Shown here piece by piece: positions 26,638 to 35,587 of a DNA stretch of 42,835 nt (positions are counted from its first letter, which is position 1; every line of letters starts with the position of its first letter). The stretch comes from Selenomonadaceae bacterium (lineage in GTDB: Bacteria > Bacillota > Negativicutes > Selenomonadales > Selenomonadaceae): the NCBI GenBank assembly GCA_017428215.1, contig JAFRRH010000032.1, positions 1 to 42,835 on the forward strand. Direction: 5' to 3'. The translations under genes and the position numbers were made by a program. The notes beneath the pieces were generated by a model. That model worked only from the letters and a program-made list of their open reading frames with translations. It made no database searches and had not been told where the DNA came from.

Positions 26638-26695
26638 AAAAAACCCTCCCTAACTAAAAGATTTTACTGCATTTGATTTTTCTTGACAATCATTT

Positions 26696-26724
26696 TTGAC
26701 AGTCGAAAAACTTTTTGCTATTAT
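26696..26724 (+). promoter_or_regulatory. promoter of ugd
   Basis: TTGACA (26696-26701), 17 bases, TATTAT (26719-26724), 24 bp before the start codon. It lies in the divergent gap to the glucosidase gene. Confidence 0.8.
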
Positions 26725-26748
26725 CGCCCAAATAAGGAGGAGATATAT

Positions 26749-27987
26749 TTGAATAAAACTATCGCAGTTGCCGGTTTAGGTTACGTCGGACTTTCTATGG
26801 CGACATTGCTCGCGCAGAAAAACCACGTGCTAGCCGTCGATGTGTCTAAAGAAAAAGTTGATATGGTAAATGATCGCAAATCGCCTATTCGTGACGAATA
26901 CATTGAGAAATTTTTTGCCGAACGTGAACTTGACCTTAAAGCTACGACCGATTCTAAGGCGGCTTATGCGGCGGCTGATTTCGTTATAATCGCGGTACCG
27001 ACTAACTACGACCCTAAGAAAAATTTTTTCGACACCTCAGCAGTTCACGCAGTTATTGAGGAAGTTTTAAACAGCGGCTCGCAAGCTTACATGGTTATAA
27101 AAAGTACAATTCCCGTCGGCTTTGTTAAGTCTGTGCGCGAAAAATATTCTACGGATAAAATTTTATTCAGCCCCGAATTTTTGCGCGAATCCAAAGCTCT
27201 TTACGATAATCTTTATCCGTCGCGAATTATCGTTGGAGCAAATCTTGACGACGCCGCGCAGGTTAACGCCGCCAATGAATTTGCTAAACTTTTACAGGAA
27301 GGCGCGGAGAAAAAAGATATACCAACGCTGATTATGGGCACGACGGAAGCGGAAGCTGTTAAACTTTTCGCTAACACGTATCTTGCGTTGCGCGTCGCCT
27401 ATTTTAACGAGCTTGACACTTATGCGGAAGTCAAAAAACTCAACTCGCAAGATATTATTAAAGGCGTCTGTCTCGACCCGCGAATCGGCGACCAATACAA
27501 TAATCCTTCGTTCGGTTATGGCGGTTACTGCTTGCCTAAAGATACAAAACAACTTTTGGCGAACTATCAAGACGTGCCGGAGAACTTAATTGAGGCAATC
27601 GTTAACAGTAATCGAACTCGCAAAGATTTTATTGCCTCGCGTGTCTTGGAAATTTCCGGTACATATGCTGACGGCATAGACTTTTCCGTTGAACGTGAAA
27701 ACGAAATTATCGTTGGCGTGTGGCGGCTGGCTATGAAAACTGGTAGCGATAATTTCCGCCAATCGTCAATTCAAGGTATCATGAAACGAATCAAAGCTAA
27801 AAGTGTAACTGTTATAGTTTATGAACCTTCGCTCCCCGATGGCTCAACTTTCTTTGGTAGCCGTGTAGTTAATGATATTAAAGAGTTCAAACGCTTAAGC
27901 CGTTGCATTATCGCCAATCGCTACGAAAGCGCACTTGACGACGTTAAGGATAAAGTTTACACGCGAGACTTGTTTAAGAGAGACTAA
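26749..27987 (+). CDS. ugd: UDP-glucose 6-dehydrogenase
   Basis: The 412-residue NAD-dependent enzyme oxidises UDP-glucose twice to UDP-glucuronate, a precursor for capsule, exopolysaccharide or LPS sugars. It has the Rossmann motif AGLGYVG (8-14), the SPEFLRES segment with Glu145, catalytic Cys261 in [14 protein letters not shown], and the C-terminal UDP-binding part with VVNDIKEF. The short length groups it with enterobacterial-type Ugd. TTG 26749 lies after AAGGAGGAG. It has its own promoter and ends 81 bp before secA, which also has its own promoter. Confidence 0.95.
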   Translation: MNKTIAVAGLGYVGLSMATLLAQKNHVLAVDVSKEKVDMVNDRKSPIRDEYIEKFFAERELDLKATTDSKAAYAAADFVIIAVPTNYDPKKNFFDTSAVHAVIEEVLNSGSQAYMVIKSTIPVGFVKSVREKYSTDKILFSPEFLRESKALYDNLYPSRIIVGANLDDAAQVNAANEFAKLLQEGAEKKDIPTLIMGTTEAEAVKLFANTYLALRVAYFNELDTYAEVKKLNSQDIIKGVCLDPRIGDQYNNPSFGYGGYCLPKDTKQLLANYQDVPENLIEAIVNSNRTRKDFIASRVLEISGTYADGIDFSVERENEIIVGVWRLAMKTGSDNFRQSSIQGIMKRIKAKSVTVIVYEPSLPDGSTFFGSRVVNDIKEFKRLSRCIIANRYESALDDVKDKVYTRDLFKRD

Positions 27988-28011
27988 AAAAATTACCCTC
28001 TGCCAAAAAAT

Positions 28012-28040
28012 TTGCGGCGAGGATTTTTTTTTGCTATCAT
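28012..28040 (+). promoter_or_regulatory. promoter of secA
   Basis: TTGCGG (28012-28017), 17 bases rich in T, TATCAT (28035-28040), about 28 bp before the TTG start of secA. Confidence 0.6.
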
Positions 28041-28068
28041 AAGAAAAATTTTTCGGGGAGTGATAAGT

Positions 28069-30708
28069 TTGTTTGGATTCTTGAAAGGGATTACTAAAAG
28101 ATTTTTAGGCGACAACAACGACAAGGAAATTAAACGTCTGCAACAGACAGTCGATAAAATTAACTCGCTTGAGTCGGAATATCAAAACTACACCGACGAT
28201 AAATTGAGCAACTCGACAGAAAAATTTCGCGATAGATTGCAAGCGGGCGAAACTTTGGAAGATATTTTGCCGGAAGCTTTTGCAGTTTGTAGGGAAGCGT
28301 CGCGGCGCGTTTTGGGCATGCGGCATTTCGACGTTCAGTTAATGGGCGGCATGTGTCTTCACGAGGGCAAAATCGCTGAAATGAAAACCGGCGAGGGCAA
28401 AACTTTAGTTGCGACGTTGCCAGTTTATTTGAACGCTCTGGAAGGTAAAGGCGTCCATATGGTCACGGTCAACGATTATCTTGCCCGCCGCGATAGTGAG
28501 TGGATGGGGCAACTTTATAACTTTTTGGGCTTGAGCGTCGGCTTGATTCTGCACGACATGGATTTTCCAGAACGCAAGCACGCTTACGGTTGCGATGTGA
28601 CTTTTGGCACGAATAACGAATTCGGCTTTGACTATCTGCGCGACAACATGGTTATTCAAGAGGATCAAATGGTTCAGCGTCCGTTGCACTACGCCATTGT
28701 CGACGAGGTTGACTCGATTTTAATTGACGAGGCACGCACGCCGCTGATTATCTCCGGTCCTGGCGCGAAGTCAACGGAAATGTATGCAGTCATGGCGCGA
28801 GCCGTTGCCAACTTAAAAGAGGGTGAAGACTACAAAGTTGACGAGAAACAAAAAACCGTTGCGCCAAGTGATGAAGTCGTCCCGAAGATAGAAAAATTTT
28901 TGGGCATTCAAAATCTGTACGCGCCGGAAAATATTGAGCTGTCGCATTGCTTTACGGCGGCACTTAGGGCTAAGGCTCTCATGAAACGCGATAGAGATTA
29001 TGTTGTACGTGACGGCGAGATTGTTATCGTTGACGAGTTCACGGGGCGGCTTATGACGGGGCGCAGATATTCCGACGGACTTCATCAAGCGATTGAGGCT
29101 AAGGAAAACGTCAAGATTCAGCGCGAATCACAGACTTTGGCGACGATAACTTTCCAAAATTATTTCCGCATGTACGATAAACTTGCTGGTATGACTGGTA
29201 CCGCTAAGACGGAAGAGGACGAGTTCTTAAAAATTTATAAATTGCCCGTCGTCGTTATTCCAACGAATATGCCCGTACGCCGCGTCGATCACCCCGATGT
29301 TGTCTATAAAAATAAACGTGCCAAATATCGCGCTGTCACAAATGAAGTTGAGCGCGTCCACACGAAAGGGCAACCCGTTCTAATCGGCACCACGTCTATT
29401 GAGCAATCGGAAGAACTTAGCGGTTATCTTAAAAAGCGCGGCATACCACACAGTGTTTTAAATGCAAAGTTTCATGAGAAAGAAGCGCAGATTGTTGCTG
29501 ATGCCGGACAAAAGGGCGTTGTGACAATCGCGACGAATATGGCGGGACGCGGCACCGATATTAAACTTGGTGAAGGCGTTCCGGAATTGGGCGGGCTGTT
29601 CATAATCGGAACGGAGCGGCACGAATCACGGCGTATAGATAATCAGTTGCGCGGGCGTTCAGGGCGTCAAGGCGACCCCGGCGAGTCGAGATTTTATATT
29701 TCGCTAGAAGATGATTTAATGCGGCTGTTCGCGTCGGAAAATATTGCTAAGGTTATGGACAAGCTCGGCATGGAAGAGGACGAGCCGATTGAACACACGC
29801 TAATAACGCGGTCGATTGAACACGCGCAGAAAAAAGTTGAGGCGCGGAACTTTGACATACGCAAGCACGTTTTAGAATATGATGACGTAATGAATCAGCA
29901 ACGCGAAATAATGTACGGCGAGCGGAAAAAAATTCTTCGCGGGGATAATTTGCGAGACAATATACGCGGCATGGTCAATCACATAATCAAGCAGGAAATG
30001 AATCAGTATGCGAACGAAAAACTTTATCCGGAAGAATGGCAACTTGACGAACTGATTAAGGACGCGGAGAAAATTTTTGCGCCGGTCGGAGCGTTAAAAG
30101 TTTCAGAGCTGGAAAAATTGAGCCGCGACGAACTCAAGGAACATTTGGAAAAATTAGCAGAAGACACTTATAAACAGCGCGAGGCGGCGTTCACGGAAAA
30201 AGTTATGCGCGAGTTGGAAAAAGTCGTAATGCTTAGAATCGTCGATAATAAGTGGATGGAGCACCTCGACCATATGGACATGTTGCGCGAGGGAATAAAC
30301 TTGCGGGCATATGGACAACGTGCGCCGCTCGTCGAATACAAAATTGAGGCGTTGGCGATGTTCGAGGAAATGGAAGGCGCAATTCAAGATCAAATCGCGA
30401 CGACGATGTATCATGTGGCAATAGTTCAGCAACAAGCCCCGCCGACTTCAGAAGAGGACGCGGAAGAGGATACTCCGCCTGAACCGACGCCGCAAGAAAT
30501 TCGAGAGGCTGAATCGGTTGTGCGTCGCGAGCAAGCCAAAGTTGAAGACAGATTGCAAACTGCGCGGGCGTCACATGGCGATGAAGTTTCACCCGCTGAA
30601 TCTCAAAAACGCGCTAAGACTGCTGACGGCAAAAAAATAGGGCGCAATGACCCATGTCCGTGCGGCTCCGGTAAAAAGTATAAAAACTGCTGTGGCAAGA
30701 ATAAATAA
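28069..30708 (+). CDS. secA: preprotein translocase ATPase SecA
   Basis: The 879-residue motor pushes unfolded preproteins through SecYEG. Visible parts are NBD1 with Walker A MKTGEGKT (Lys111) and [20 protein letters not shown]2 with [16 protein letters not shown] and [13 protein letters not shown], and the scaffold and wing region with [21 protein letters not shown]. An acidic/Pro-rich linker follows, then a C-terminal SEC-C zinc motif ([15 protein letters not shown]) for SecB or ribosome contact. I chose TTG 28069 after GGGGAG; the upstream in-frame start would add 19 residues not found in the family. It ends at the border to the accessory region. The usual neighbour prfB is not present. 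Confidence 0.97.
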   Translation: MFGFLKGITKRFLGDNNDKEIKRLQQTVDKINSLESEYQNYTDDKLSNSTEKFRDRLQAGETLEDILPEAFAVCREASRRVLGMRHFDVQLMGGMCLHEGKIAEMKTGEGKTLVATLPVYLNALEGKGVHMVTVNDYLARRDSEWMGQLYNFLGLSVGLILHDMDFPERKHAYGCDVTFGTNNEFGFDYLRDNMVIQEDQMVQRPLHYAIVDEVDSILIDEARTPLIISGPGAKSTEMYAVMARAVANLKEGEDYKVDEKQKTVAPSDEVVPKIEKFLGIQNLYAPENIELSHCFTAALRAKALMKRDRDYVVRDGEIVIVDEFTGRLMTGRRYSDGLHQAIEAKENVKIQRESQTLATITFQNYFRMYDKLAGMTGTAKTEEDEFLKIYKLPVVVIPTNMPVRRVDHPDVVYKNKRAKYRAVTNEVERVHTKGQPVLIGTTSIEQSEELSGYLKKRGIPHSVLNAKFHEKEAQIVADAGQKGVVTIATNMAGRGTDIKLGEGVPELGGLFIIGTERHESRRIDNQLRGRSGRQGDPGESRFYISLEDDLMRLFASENIAKVMDKLGMEEDEPIEHTLITRSIEHAQKKVEARNFDIRKHVLEYDDVMNQQREIMYGERKKILRGDNLRDNIRGMVNHIIKQEMNQYANEKLYPEEWQLDELIKDAEKIFAPVGALKVSELEKLSRDELKEHLEKLAEDTYKQREAAFTEKVMRELEKVVMLRIVDNKWMEHLDHMDMLREGINLRAYGQRAPLVEYKIEALAMFEEMEGAIQDQIATTMYHVAIVQQQAPPTSEEDAEEDTPPEPTPQEIREAESVVRREQAKVEDRLQTARASHGDEVSPAESQKRAKTADGKKIGRNDPCPCGSGKKYKNCCGKNK

Positions 30709-30711
30709 TTT

Positions 30712-30867
30712 CTAAAGTTTAATGCCCAAATCCCACGAGGCGGGCCAATATCTTTCTGCAATGTCGAGGATTGGCGGAACCAGTTCTTCGACATTTTTTA
30801 TTTTGTTAAGTCGCCACTCGTCGCAGCGCTGTATTGCGTAATAGAAGCGGTCAGCGTCGGGCTTGTT
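30712..30867 (-). pseudogene. C-terminal fragment of an unidentified protein
   Basis: Read leftward, an open frame of about 51 codons without a start codon ends at TAG 30714-30712, just past secA. It reads well as protein (DADRFYYAIQRCDEW, then [18 protein letters not shown]) and is stopped upstream by a TAA at 30868-30870, right before the IS-like end. It is probably the remaining tail of a gene cut by insertion. I do not recognise the family. Confidence 0.45.
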
Positions 30868-30891
30868 TTAGAAGCAGTATTGGAACGGGAA

Positions 30892-30909
30892 CTAGAGCGT
30901 GTTGGTAAA
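30892..30909 (+). repeat. IS-type terminal repeat, left copy
   Basis: The 18-bp sequence ctagagcgtgttggtaaa is identical to 42696-42713, where it sits just past the end of an IS5-type transposase gene. Here the element interior would be to the right. An ATG (30974 or 30980) about 70-80 bp in opens a short frame MSNSFYHARYCLT that breaks after some 25 codons and may be the start of a damaged transposase. Confidence 0.6.
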
Positions 30910-31305
30910 GTCGGAAAATAAAACATAAGAAAATTCTTTGGTAAAATGAAAGTGAAAAACTAGCCAAAGGAAATGCTTATGTCAAATTCATTTTACCATG
31001 CACGTTACTGCCTTACAAAAGTACAACTTCATCGGGATTATTTTGCGTAATAGACATTATACAATCCTCGTATAATCAAAGTAGTAGAAATTAGCGTCCC
31101 TCTCCAAGGACGTGGTATAATTCAAAAGATGTTGTGGATTAGTTTTCATTCCTTCCAAAATATGGCTTATTGGAGATTTTGACCACAGCTCTTTGTTTAA
31201 CTGATAATGAGTCAGATACCGCAAGACGGTTTATCTCGCACGAGGATTCAGTTCAAAGAGTTTTGTGGAGCCCAACATTAATTACTATGAAAGGATTTGA
31301 GTTTT
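30910..31305. other. gene-free stretch: IS remnant and IS110 upstream region
   Basis: No intact gene is seen. The first 150 bp look like the inner end of an IS copy, with a broken short frame. From about 31080 to 31305 lies the noncoding region before the IS110-type transposase. It contains a small stem CGTCC-N8-GGACG at about 31099-31116. In IS110 elements such as IS621 this position encodes the bridge RNA; whether anything is still made here cannot be judged. Confidence 0.5.
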
Positions 31306-32009
31306 ATGATTCTGGTTAGTATTGATGTCGCTAAAGATAAGCACGACTGCTTTATTCAAACCGCCGATGGCAAAGTTCTTTACAAATCATTCTCGTTTGC
31401 CAACAATTACGAAAGCTTTGAGGAGCTTTATGCTCTAAAATTCTCTCTTGCAATGACTTTGCTGTAAAAGTCAGGCTGGCGGCGACATGACATTACTCTT
31501 ACAACTTGCTCGGATTTTTGTTGAGTAAAGAGTTGCCCACATTCGTTTTCAATCCTCTGCAAGTCAATCAACATGCTTATTCTTTACAAACTTATCAAAA
31601 TGAGGAATTAAAATCACTCACTCGTTATCGCACCGATAAAGTCAGTCAGCGTTCCTTTTCGCTACTTGAATCAATTCTGGGTATCAATTTCCGCCTCGCC
31701 GCCGTCATTGAAGCGGAATTTGGCGACTTCAAACGTTTTTCTTCGCCAGATAAAATTTTGGCTTTTGCGGGATTGTCTCCGTCAACTTATCAATCAGGCA
31801 AATTCACTTCGCAAAATGCTACTATGGAAAAACGCGGCTCACGATATTTGCGTCATGCTTTGTTCTTAGCCGCTCGTCTTGTCAGCAGATATTCAAAGAC
31901 CTTTGCCTTTTACTTACAGAAAAAGCGCGACGAAGGAAAACATTATTTTGTTGCTCTTTGTTGCCAAAAAACTTGTTCGTGTTATTTTTCACCTTCAAAG
32001 AACCGGTGA
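31306..32009 (+). pseudogene. IS110-family transposase, degraded
   Basis: ATG 31306 opens the DEDD-type catalytic domain (MILVSIDVAKDKHD with the first Asp). The frame stops at about codon 54. After a shift, the family's E-x-TGHY motif is seen as LAAT-stop-HY: the Glu is replaced by Ala and Gly by TGA. The C-terminal Transposase_20 part follows with NPLQVNQHAYSLQ, ILGINFRLAAVI and FAGLSPSTYQSGKF, but the stretch between them is much shorter than in intact members of about 400 residues. It is therefore dead by nonsense, frameshift and internal deletion. Its 3' end runs into the primase remnant. Confidence 0.85.
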
Positions 32010-32046
32010 ATCTTTTTAGATTTTGCTTGACTCTTTATAGTCAGTC

Positions 32047-33189
32047 TCCAAAAAAATCGGCGCGGCTATCACTCTTCTCAAATCTTGCGATTCCATTCTT
32101 ATTACCGCAAAAGACTTGGATAGCCACAACGAACTTTTCTGCGTCAAAAACGGCGTCGTCAATCTGCAAACCGGTGAACTTTATCCGCTTGACCCTAAAT
32201 ATCTGATAACTCAACAATCGCCCGCTATATATCGTCCGGGTTACCACAATCCTACTGTCGATAACTTTTTGGCAAGCATCCTGCCTGACGTTGATACTCT
32301 TGCCGCTCTCATTCGTTTTCTTGGTTATGCCGCTGCTACCGGTGAAGTCTCTGAAGAATAAGCTTTGTTCTTTTATGGCGGCGGCGGTAATGGCAAAGGT
32401 ACTCTTACCAGAACTCTTATCATTTTATTCGGTTCCTATGCTACAACTCTCAAAACCGCCGCAGTTTTGTTGACCGGTAGAACGCAAAACGCGGGGGCTG
32501 CCACTACCGAGCTTAATCCTCTTGAAAATATTCGCATTGCTATCGTTGAAGAATTACCAAAAGGCGGCAGGCTTGACGTTACCAAATTCAAGAATCTCAC
32601 AGGCTCCGACTTCATTCCCATTCGCAAGCTTCACCAAGAGCAAATCTACATTGAGCCGCATTTTTCGCCCATTCTTTCCGGCAACTACAGACCAGAACTT
32701 AGCGATACTCGTGACCCCGGACTTTTGCGCCGCTTGATGAATATCGACTTCGTTCAGTCTTTCATTGGTAGCCAACGCGACCCGTACTTGAAACGCAAAC
32801 TTGCTGAACCTAACGCTCTCAGCGGCTTTCTTTCTCTCATTGTTGACGCCGCGCAGACATGGTATCGCGACGGCTTGCTCGAATCCAGCGCAATGAAACA
32901 AGCTACTCATGACTTCCTCCACGAAAATGACTTTATCGGCGAATTCATCGAGGAACATTGTGAGCACGGTTCCAACCTTTCCATTCCCCGTAAAGCTTTC
33001 CTTGAGCGATTGAAAAAAGAGTATCCTGCTGAATGTATCCGGCAATTCAACAATCGCGACCGTGCTTTAGTTGACACTATTCGTCGCATTGACGGTATCA
33101 ACTACGACGGAAAGAGTGGCGTATACGGGTTCAAAGGTATAGGCTGGCGTAACGCTCCCAAACAGCAGGTTATCGGCGACGAGTTTTAA
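32047..33189 (+). pseudogene. P4-type phage/plasmid primase-helicase, truncated with nonsense codon
   Basis: The readable frame covers the D5-N region and SF3 helicase of P4-like primases: FCVKNGVVNLQTGELYPLD, then a TAA at 32359-32361 where the family has Lys, then ALFFYGGGGNGKGTL with the Walker A motif. IAIVEELPKGGRLD is the Walker B-like part, FSPILSGNYRPEL sensor 1, and DPGLLRRLMNIDF the arginine-finger part. The N-terminal primase half is missing where the IS110 remnant abuts. One in-frame stop and the truncation make it non-functional as a whole. The downstream part could still give a 274-residue helicase piece from an internal start. It marks an integrated phage satellite, plasmid or conjugative element. 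Confidence 0.85.
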
Positions 33190-33238
33190 CAACGGCGAAC
33201 ACTGTACGGCGAAATCGCCTTGTAATCTAAAAGAAAGT

Positions 33239-33272
33239 CAGGGTTGGAGGGAAAATCTCCCCCGCTTTTTTT
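33239..33272 (+). terminator. weak intrinsic terminator after the primase remnant
   Basis: A short GGGA/TCCC-centred stem extended by G-C pairs across one mismatch is followed by a run of eight T. It fits the end of the old primase transcript. Confidence 0.45.
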
Positions 33273-33312
33273 TGCAACTTAGGTTTCTGAAAAAAAGATG
33301 ATTTTGACCCCG

Positions 33313-33620
33313 AAAGTCTGTGCAAAACAGACTTTTGACCGAAAAAAACAGACTTTCAAAGGCAAAAGTCAGAGGCAAAAATGGCGTTAGGACGCGAAAA
33401 ACCTAACATCCTACAGACTTTACAGACTTTTGGGAGACTTGGGAGGTCTTTTATAAAAGTCACATCGGAAAAAAACGCAAAAACGCAATTATATAGGGGG
33501 CACAAAGTTCCCCGAAACTCTGGAAAGTCTGTTTTGCCCCAAAAAAAAGCGATAAAGCTTGATATGACGCCATTTGTAAAGTCTGACTTTCGCGCTCAAA
33601 AGTCTGTTGAAAGTCTGTTT
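33313..33620. repeat. iteron-like array of AGTCTG repeats (candidate old replication origin)
   Basis: Nine perfect copies of the core AGTCTG lie within about 300 bp. They are on the plus strand at 33315, 33526, 33580, 33601 and 33612, and on the minus strand (as CAGACT) at 33328, 33349, 33414 and 33423. Most are flanked as AAAGTCTGTTT. Copies 33315 and 33328 form a near-perfect palindrome. The copies face each other around 33470, and several degenerate copies (AGTCAG, GAGACT) lie between. The array directly follows a P4-type primase gene, where such elements carry their origin. A frame of 100 codons across it is only a by-product of the repeats. Confidence 0.7.
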
Positions 33621-33691
33621 GAAACTCAGAAAGTACGTGTGGCAGTCTATAGCAAATCTATAGTTATGGTGTGTAATGGGTAAAGGGCAGG

Positions 33692-33787
33692 ATGACAAGT
33701 ACAGTAAGCGAAATTAAAAACGTGACTTTCGTCGTGAAGGTTGTTTTGGCTATTAGCTACTTTGGTATTGTCGTCGTAGATATTTGA
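33692..33787 (+). CDS. small hydrophobic peptide (doubtful)
   Basis: A 31-codon frame with an AAAGGGCAGG sequence just before the ATG encodes a peptide with one membrane-like segment (VVKVVLAISYFGIVVV). It is followed by an AT-rich inverted repeat with a T-run (about 33803-33848). Small membrane peptides are common in mobile elements, but nothing identifies this one and it may be chance. Confidence 0.3.
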   Translation: MTSTVSEIKNVTFVVKVVLAISYFGIVVVDI

Positions 33788-33930
33788 TGGTACGACTTGG
33801 TAAAGAAAAAATTTTAACGGACGTTAATATTTCTTTTATCTTTTTTTTAATCCGAGTCTTGTATAAACATAACGGATGTAATTTTTTCAGCACTTTCGGG
33901 GAATAATCGAATTTCAGGAGGAAAAAAGAG

Positions 33931-34389
33931 ATGCGAACAGAGGAAATTATTCGTCAAAGATTGACTTCATTGAAAGAAGGAATGGCAGAAGCAACGCAAA
34001 GTTATCTCATAGAATACCTTCCGATGTACGTCATTTTTTACGACAAGAAAAGCAAAGGTTGTATAGGTGTGGACGTGTTTGGGCTGAGTGAGCCTTCCTA
34101 TAAAAAGGAAGAACAAAGGCTGGCGGACTATGTAAAAGCAAGACCTGAGCGTTTTATTAGACTCCCTAATAACGACAGTAAACAAGAATGGGAGATAATG
34201 TGTGAATTTGCCGAAAAGAAGCAAATAGCCGAACTCTCATATGCTCTTAGCGGCGATAAACCAATGAAAATGTTTAAGAAAAAATTGGCAGAGTTAGAGC
34301 TTGACATAGAATGGGTTGAATTCCGAAATAGGGCATATGAAAAGTTTATTGAGGAATGGATAGAAGGAAAGAATATTTTATCGAAATAG
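33931..34389 (+). CDS. UPF0158-like protein
   Basis: This 152-residue protein sits behind a strong AGGAGG. It is charged and mainly helical. The C-terminal part KPMKMFKKKLAELELDIEWVEFRNRAYEKFIEEWIEGKNI matches the UPF0158 pattern (F-x-x-F-K, then W-x-x-F-R, then W-L/I-E), although the N-terminal part is more divergent. The function is unknown. It is the first intact gene after the mobile-element wreckage and is followed by a strong terminator at 34437-34471, so it is probably a single-gene unit. Confidence 0.6.
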   Translation: MRTEEIIRQRLTSLKEGMAEATQSYLIEYLPMYVIFYDKKSKGCIGVDVFGLSEPSYKKEEQRLADYVKARPERFIRLPNNDSKQEWEIMCEFAEKKQIAELSYALSGDKPMKMFKKKLAELELDIEWVEFRNRAYEKFIEEWIEGKNILSK

Positions 34390-34436
34390 GAAATAATGCT
34401 AGAAGACTAAGTGTAGGCTCCCGTGAGTGCTGACAG

Positions 34437-34471
34437 GTCTCGACGAAAGAATCGTCGGGACTTTTTCTTTT
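34437..34471 (+). terminator. intrinsic terminator after the UPF0158-like gene
   Basis: A 10-bp stem GTCTCGACGA / TCGTCGGGAC with loop AAGAA is followed by TTTTTCTTTT. Confidence 0.85.
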
Positions 34472-34480
34472 GTGCTAATA

Positions 34481-34666
34481 ATGAATGAAGAGGATATGAC
34501 ACAAATAGAGCTGGCGGAAGCATTAAACATAAGCAGTAATTATTTGTCGCAGGTAGAACGCGGATGTAAATCTTTCTCGTTGGATAAGCTCCTTGAGTTG
34601 GCAGCAGTGTTGGAAATAGACGAGAAGGAATTTTTGGACTTCAGTAAATTGCCCATATTCGTATGA
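34481..34666 (+). CDS. short Xre-type HTH protein, probably N-truncated
   Basis: From ATG 34481 the frame gives 61 residues with an Xre helix-turn-helix: DMTQIELAEALNISSNYLSQVERGCKSFSLDKLLELAAVLEI. The usual first helix (lrelReekg) is missing or reduced to MNEE. The sequence just upstream is the terminator hairpin, so the N-terminus seems to have been lost in a rearrangement. No convincing ribosome site precedes the ATG; an in-frame GTG at 34427 would run through the terminator stem. It may be a remnant or a minimal regulator. Confidence 0.5.
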   Translation: MNEEDMTQIELAEALNISSNYLSQVERGCKSFSLDKLLELAAVLEIDEKEFLDFSKLPIFV

Positions 34667-34670
34667 TTTA

Positions 34671-34715
34671 TTGTCGCATGACGGGCGACCTTTAGTTTTA
34701 GTCAGAGTTTATAAT
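34671..34715 (+). promoter_or_regulatory. shared operator-promoter element, copy C
   Basis: TTGTCGC (34671-34677), 6 bases, GGCGAC (34684-34689), 20 bases, then TATAAT (34710-34715), 34 bp before the zinc-ribbon gene start. There is no TTGACA-like box at -35. The same arrangement occurs at 36267-36312 and 41308-41352. Confidence 0.75.
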
Positions 34716-34749
34716 GAGAAAAAGTAAAAGTTTATTAGGAGTGATTTGT

Positions 34750-34896
34750 ATGTCGATTCTCAAAAAAATTTATTATCTGGTGGTCTGCGCCGTTCGGTGG
34801 AAATGCACGAAATGCAACTTCAAGACTACGACGCCCAATGATTGGGCATCGTGTCCAAAAGGCGGTCATCACAAATGGGTATGCATTGGTGACTGA
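34750..34896 (+). CDS. small zinc-ribbon-like protein
   Basis: The 48-residue protein starts from ATG 34750 behind AGGAG. A short hydrophobic N-terminus (LKKIYYLVVCAV) is followed by a Cys/His cluster: WKCTKC, then about 13 residues, SCPKGGHHKWVC. This suits a single zinc site. It is too short for the common gene lists and of unknown function. It is preceded by copy C of the shared operator and may be co-transcribed with the HEXXH gene that starts 84 bp later. Confidence 0.65.
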   Translation: MSILKKIYYLVVCAVRWKCTKCNFKTTTPNDWASCPKGGHHKWVCIGD

Positions 34897-34980
34897 TTAA
34901 GCTAAGTAGCAAAGCTTGACAAGTTGAGGGCGCAGTTATTATCTGTGTCCTCTAAATTTTTGTTTGTGAGGAGAATGGGC

Positions 34981-35556
34981 ATGATCAAAGAACTGAAGGA
35001 GAAGATATGCTCGGTGCTCAATGATTGGTTTTTCGACCAGGATAAAATGGCGGAAATTATTTTAAAGGAGCTATATGAACATATCAAACTAGAGGAATTG
35101 GGAGAGTCTGAGGTTACGTTCGAGTTCGTTGAGGCTTTAGAACCTGACGAGATAATGTACATTGAATCAGAGGAAAAAGGGGTTACAGACGATGGGGAAA
35201 TACTTGCTCTAACAATCGCAGACAATCCTGATATATTTAAAATTGTTTTCGTTTTGGACGCCATGAAGCGTTTCATCTCATGTGTTAATCCCTTTGAAGC
35301 CAGAGATAGAATCAAAGGCATTGCCAAGCACGAAGCCTTCCACGTCAGACAATACAACTACATGATAAAAAATGGCGGGATGGACGCTATCGGTCGTTTG
35401 GCTCTCTACAGCAAGCAGAATCATTACGTTGATAACCTATTGGAAGAAGGAGCTGTGCGGTACCAATACTTTGATGAACAGCAGGACTTTTCTGTCTTTG
35501 ATAGATTTATTGAGCCTAAAACTTTAGCCGCCAACAAAAAAAATAGCCCGCGCTAA
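34981..35556 (+). CDS. HEXXH-motif protein, putative zinc metallopeptidase
   Basis: The 191-residue protein starts from ATG 34981 behind GAGGAG. It has no signal or membrane segment. H117-E118-A-F-H121 in IAKHEAFHVRQY is a clean HEXXH zinc site. Glu155/156 in NLLEEGAVRY is placed where gluzincin-like proteins have their third ligand. The N-terminal half is acidic (EFVEALEPDEIMYIESEEKG). I do not recognise the family. It is probably a small intracellular peptidase. A possible promoter (TTGACA at about 34916) lies in front, and copy C of the shared operator is further upstream. Confidence 0.6.
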   Translation: MIKELKEKICSVLNDWFFDQDKMAEIILKELYEHIKLEELGESEVTFEFVEALEPDEIMYIESEEKGVTDDGEILALTIADNPDIFKIVFVLDAMKRFISCVNPFEARDRIKGIAKHEAFHVRQYNYMIKNGGMDAIGRLALYSKQNHYVDNLLEEGAVRYQYFDEQQDFSVFDRFIEPKTLAANKKNSPR

Positions 35557-35563
35557 GCGAGCC
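35536..35563 (-). terminator. terminator between HEXXH and vWA genes
   Basis: Read leftward, the stem GCTCGC / GCGGGC (one mismatch) is followed by TATTTTTTTT. It lies just past the end of the leftward vWA gene and overlaps the end of the rightward HEXXH gene. Confidence 0.55.
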
Positions 35564-35587
35564 GACAAACTTCGCTATGTGCGAGGT

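Noticed and set aside
30846..30951. Plus frame ending LERELERVGKVGK as a gene end
   Set aside because: It crosses the 18-bp IS end and has no start or recognisable domain.
33313..33620. CRISPR array
   Set aside because: Repeat units are short, on both strands and unevenly spaced, with no constant spacers and no cas genes nearby.
33381..33683. 100-codon open frame across the AGTCTG repeats
   Set aside because: The repeats themselves keep the frame open; there is no ribosome site, and the composition follows the repeat unit.
34427..34480. GTG start giving a longer Xre protein
   Set aside because: The extra codons run through a 10-bp terminator hairpin, so they are unlikely to be translated as part of the protein.
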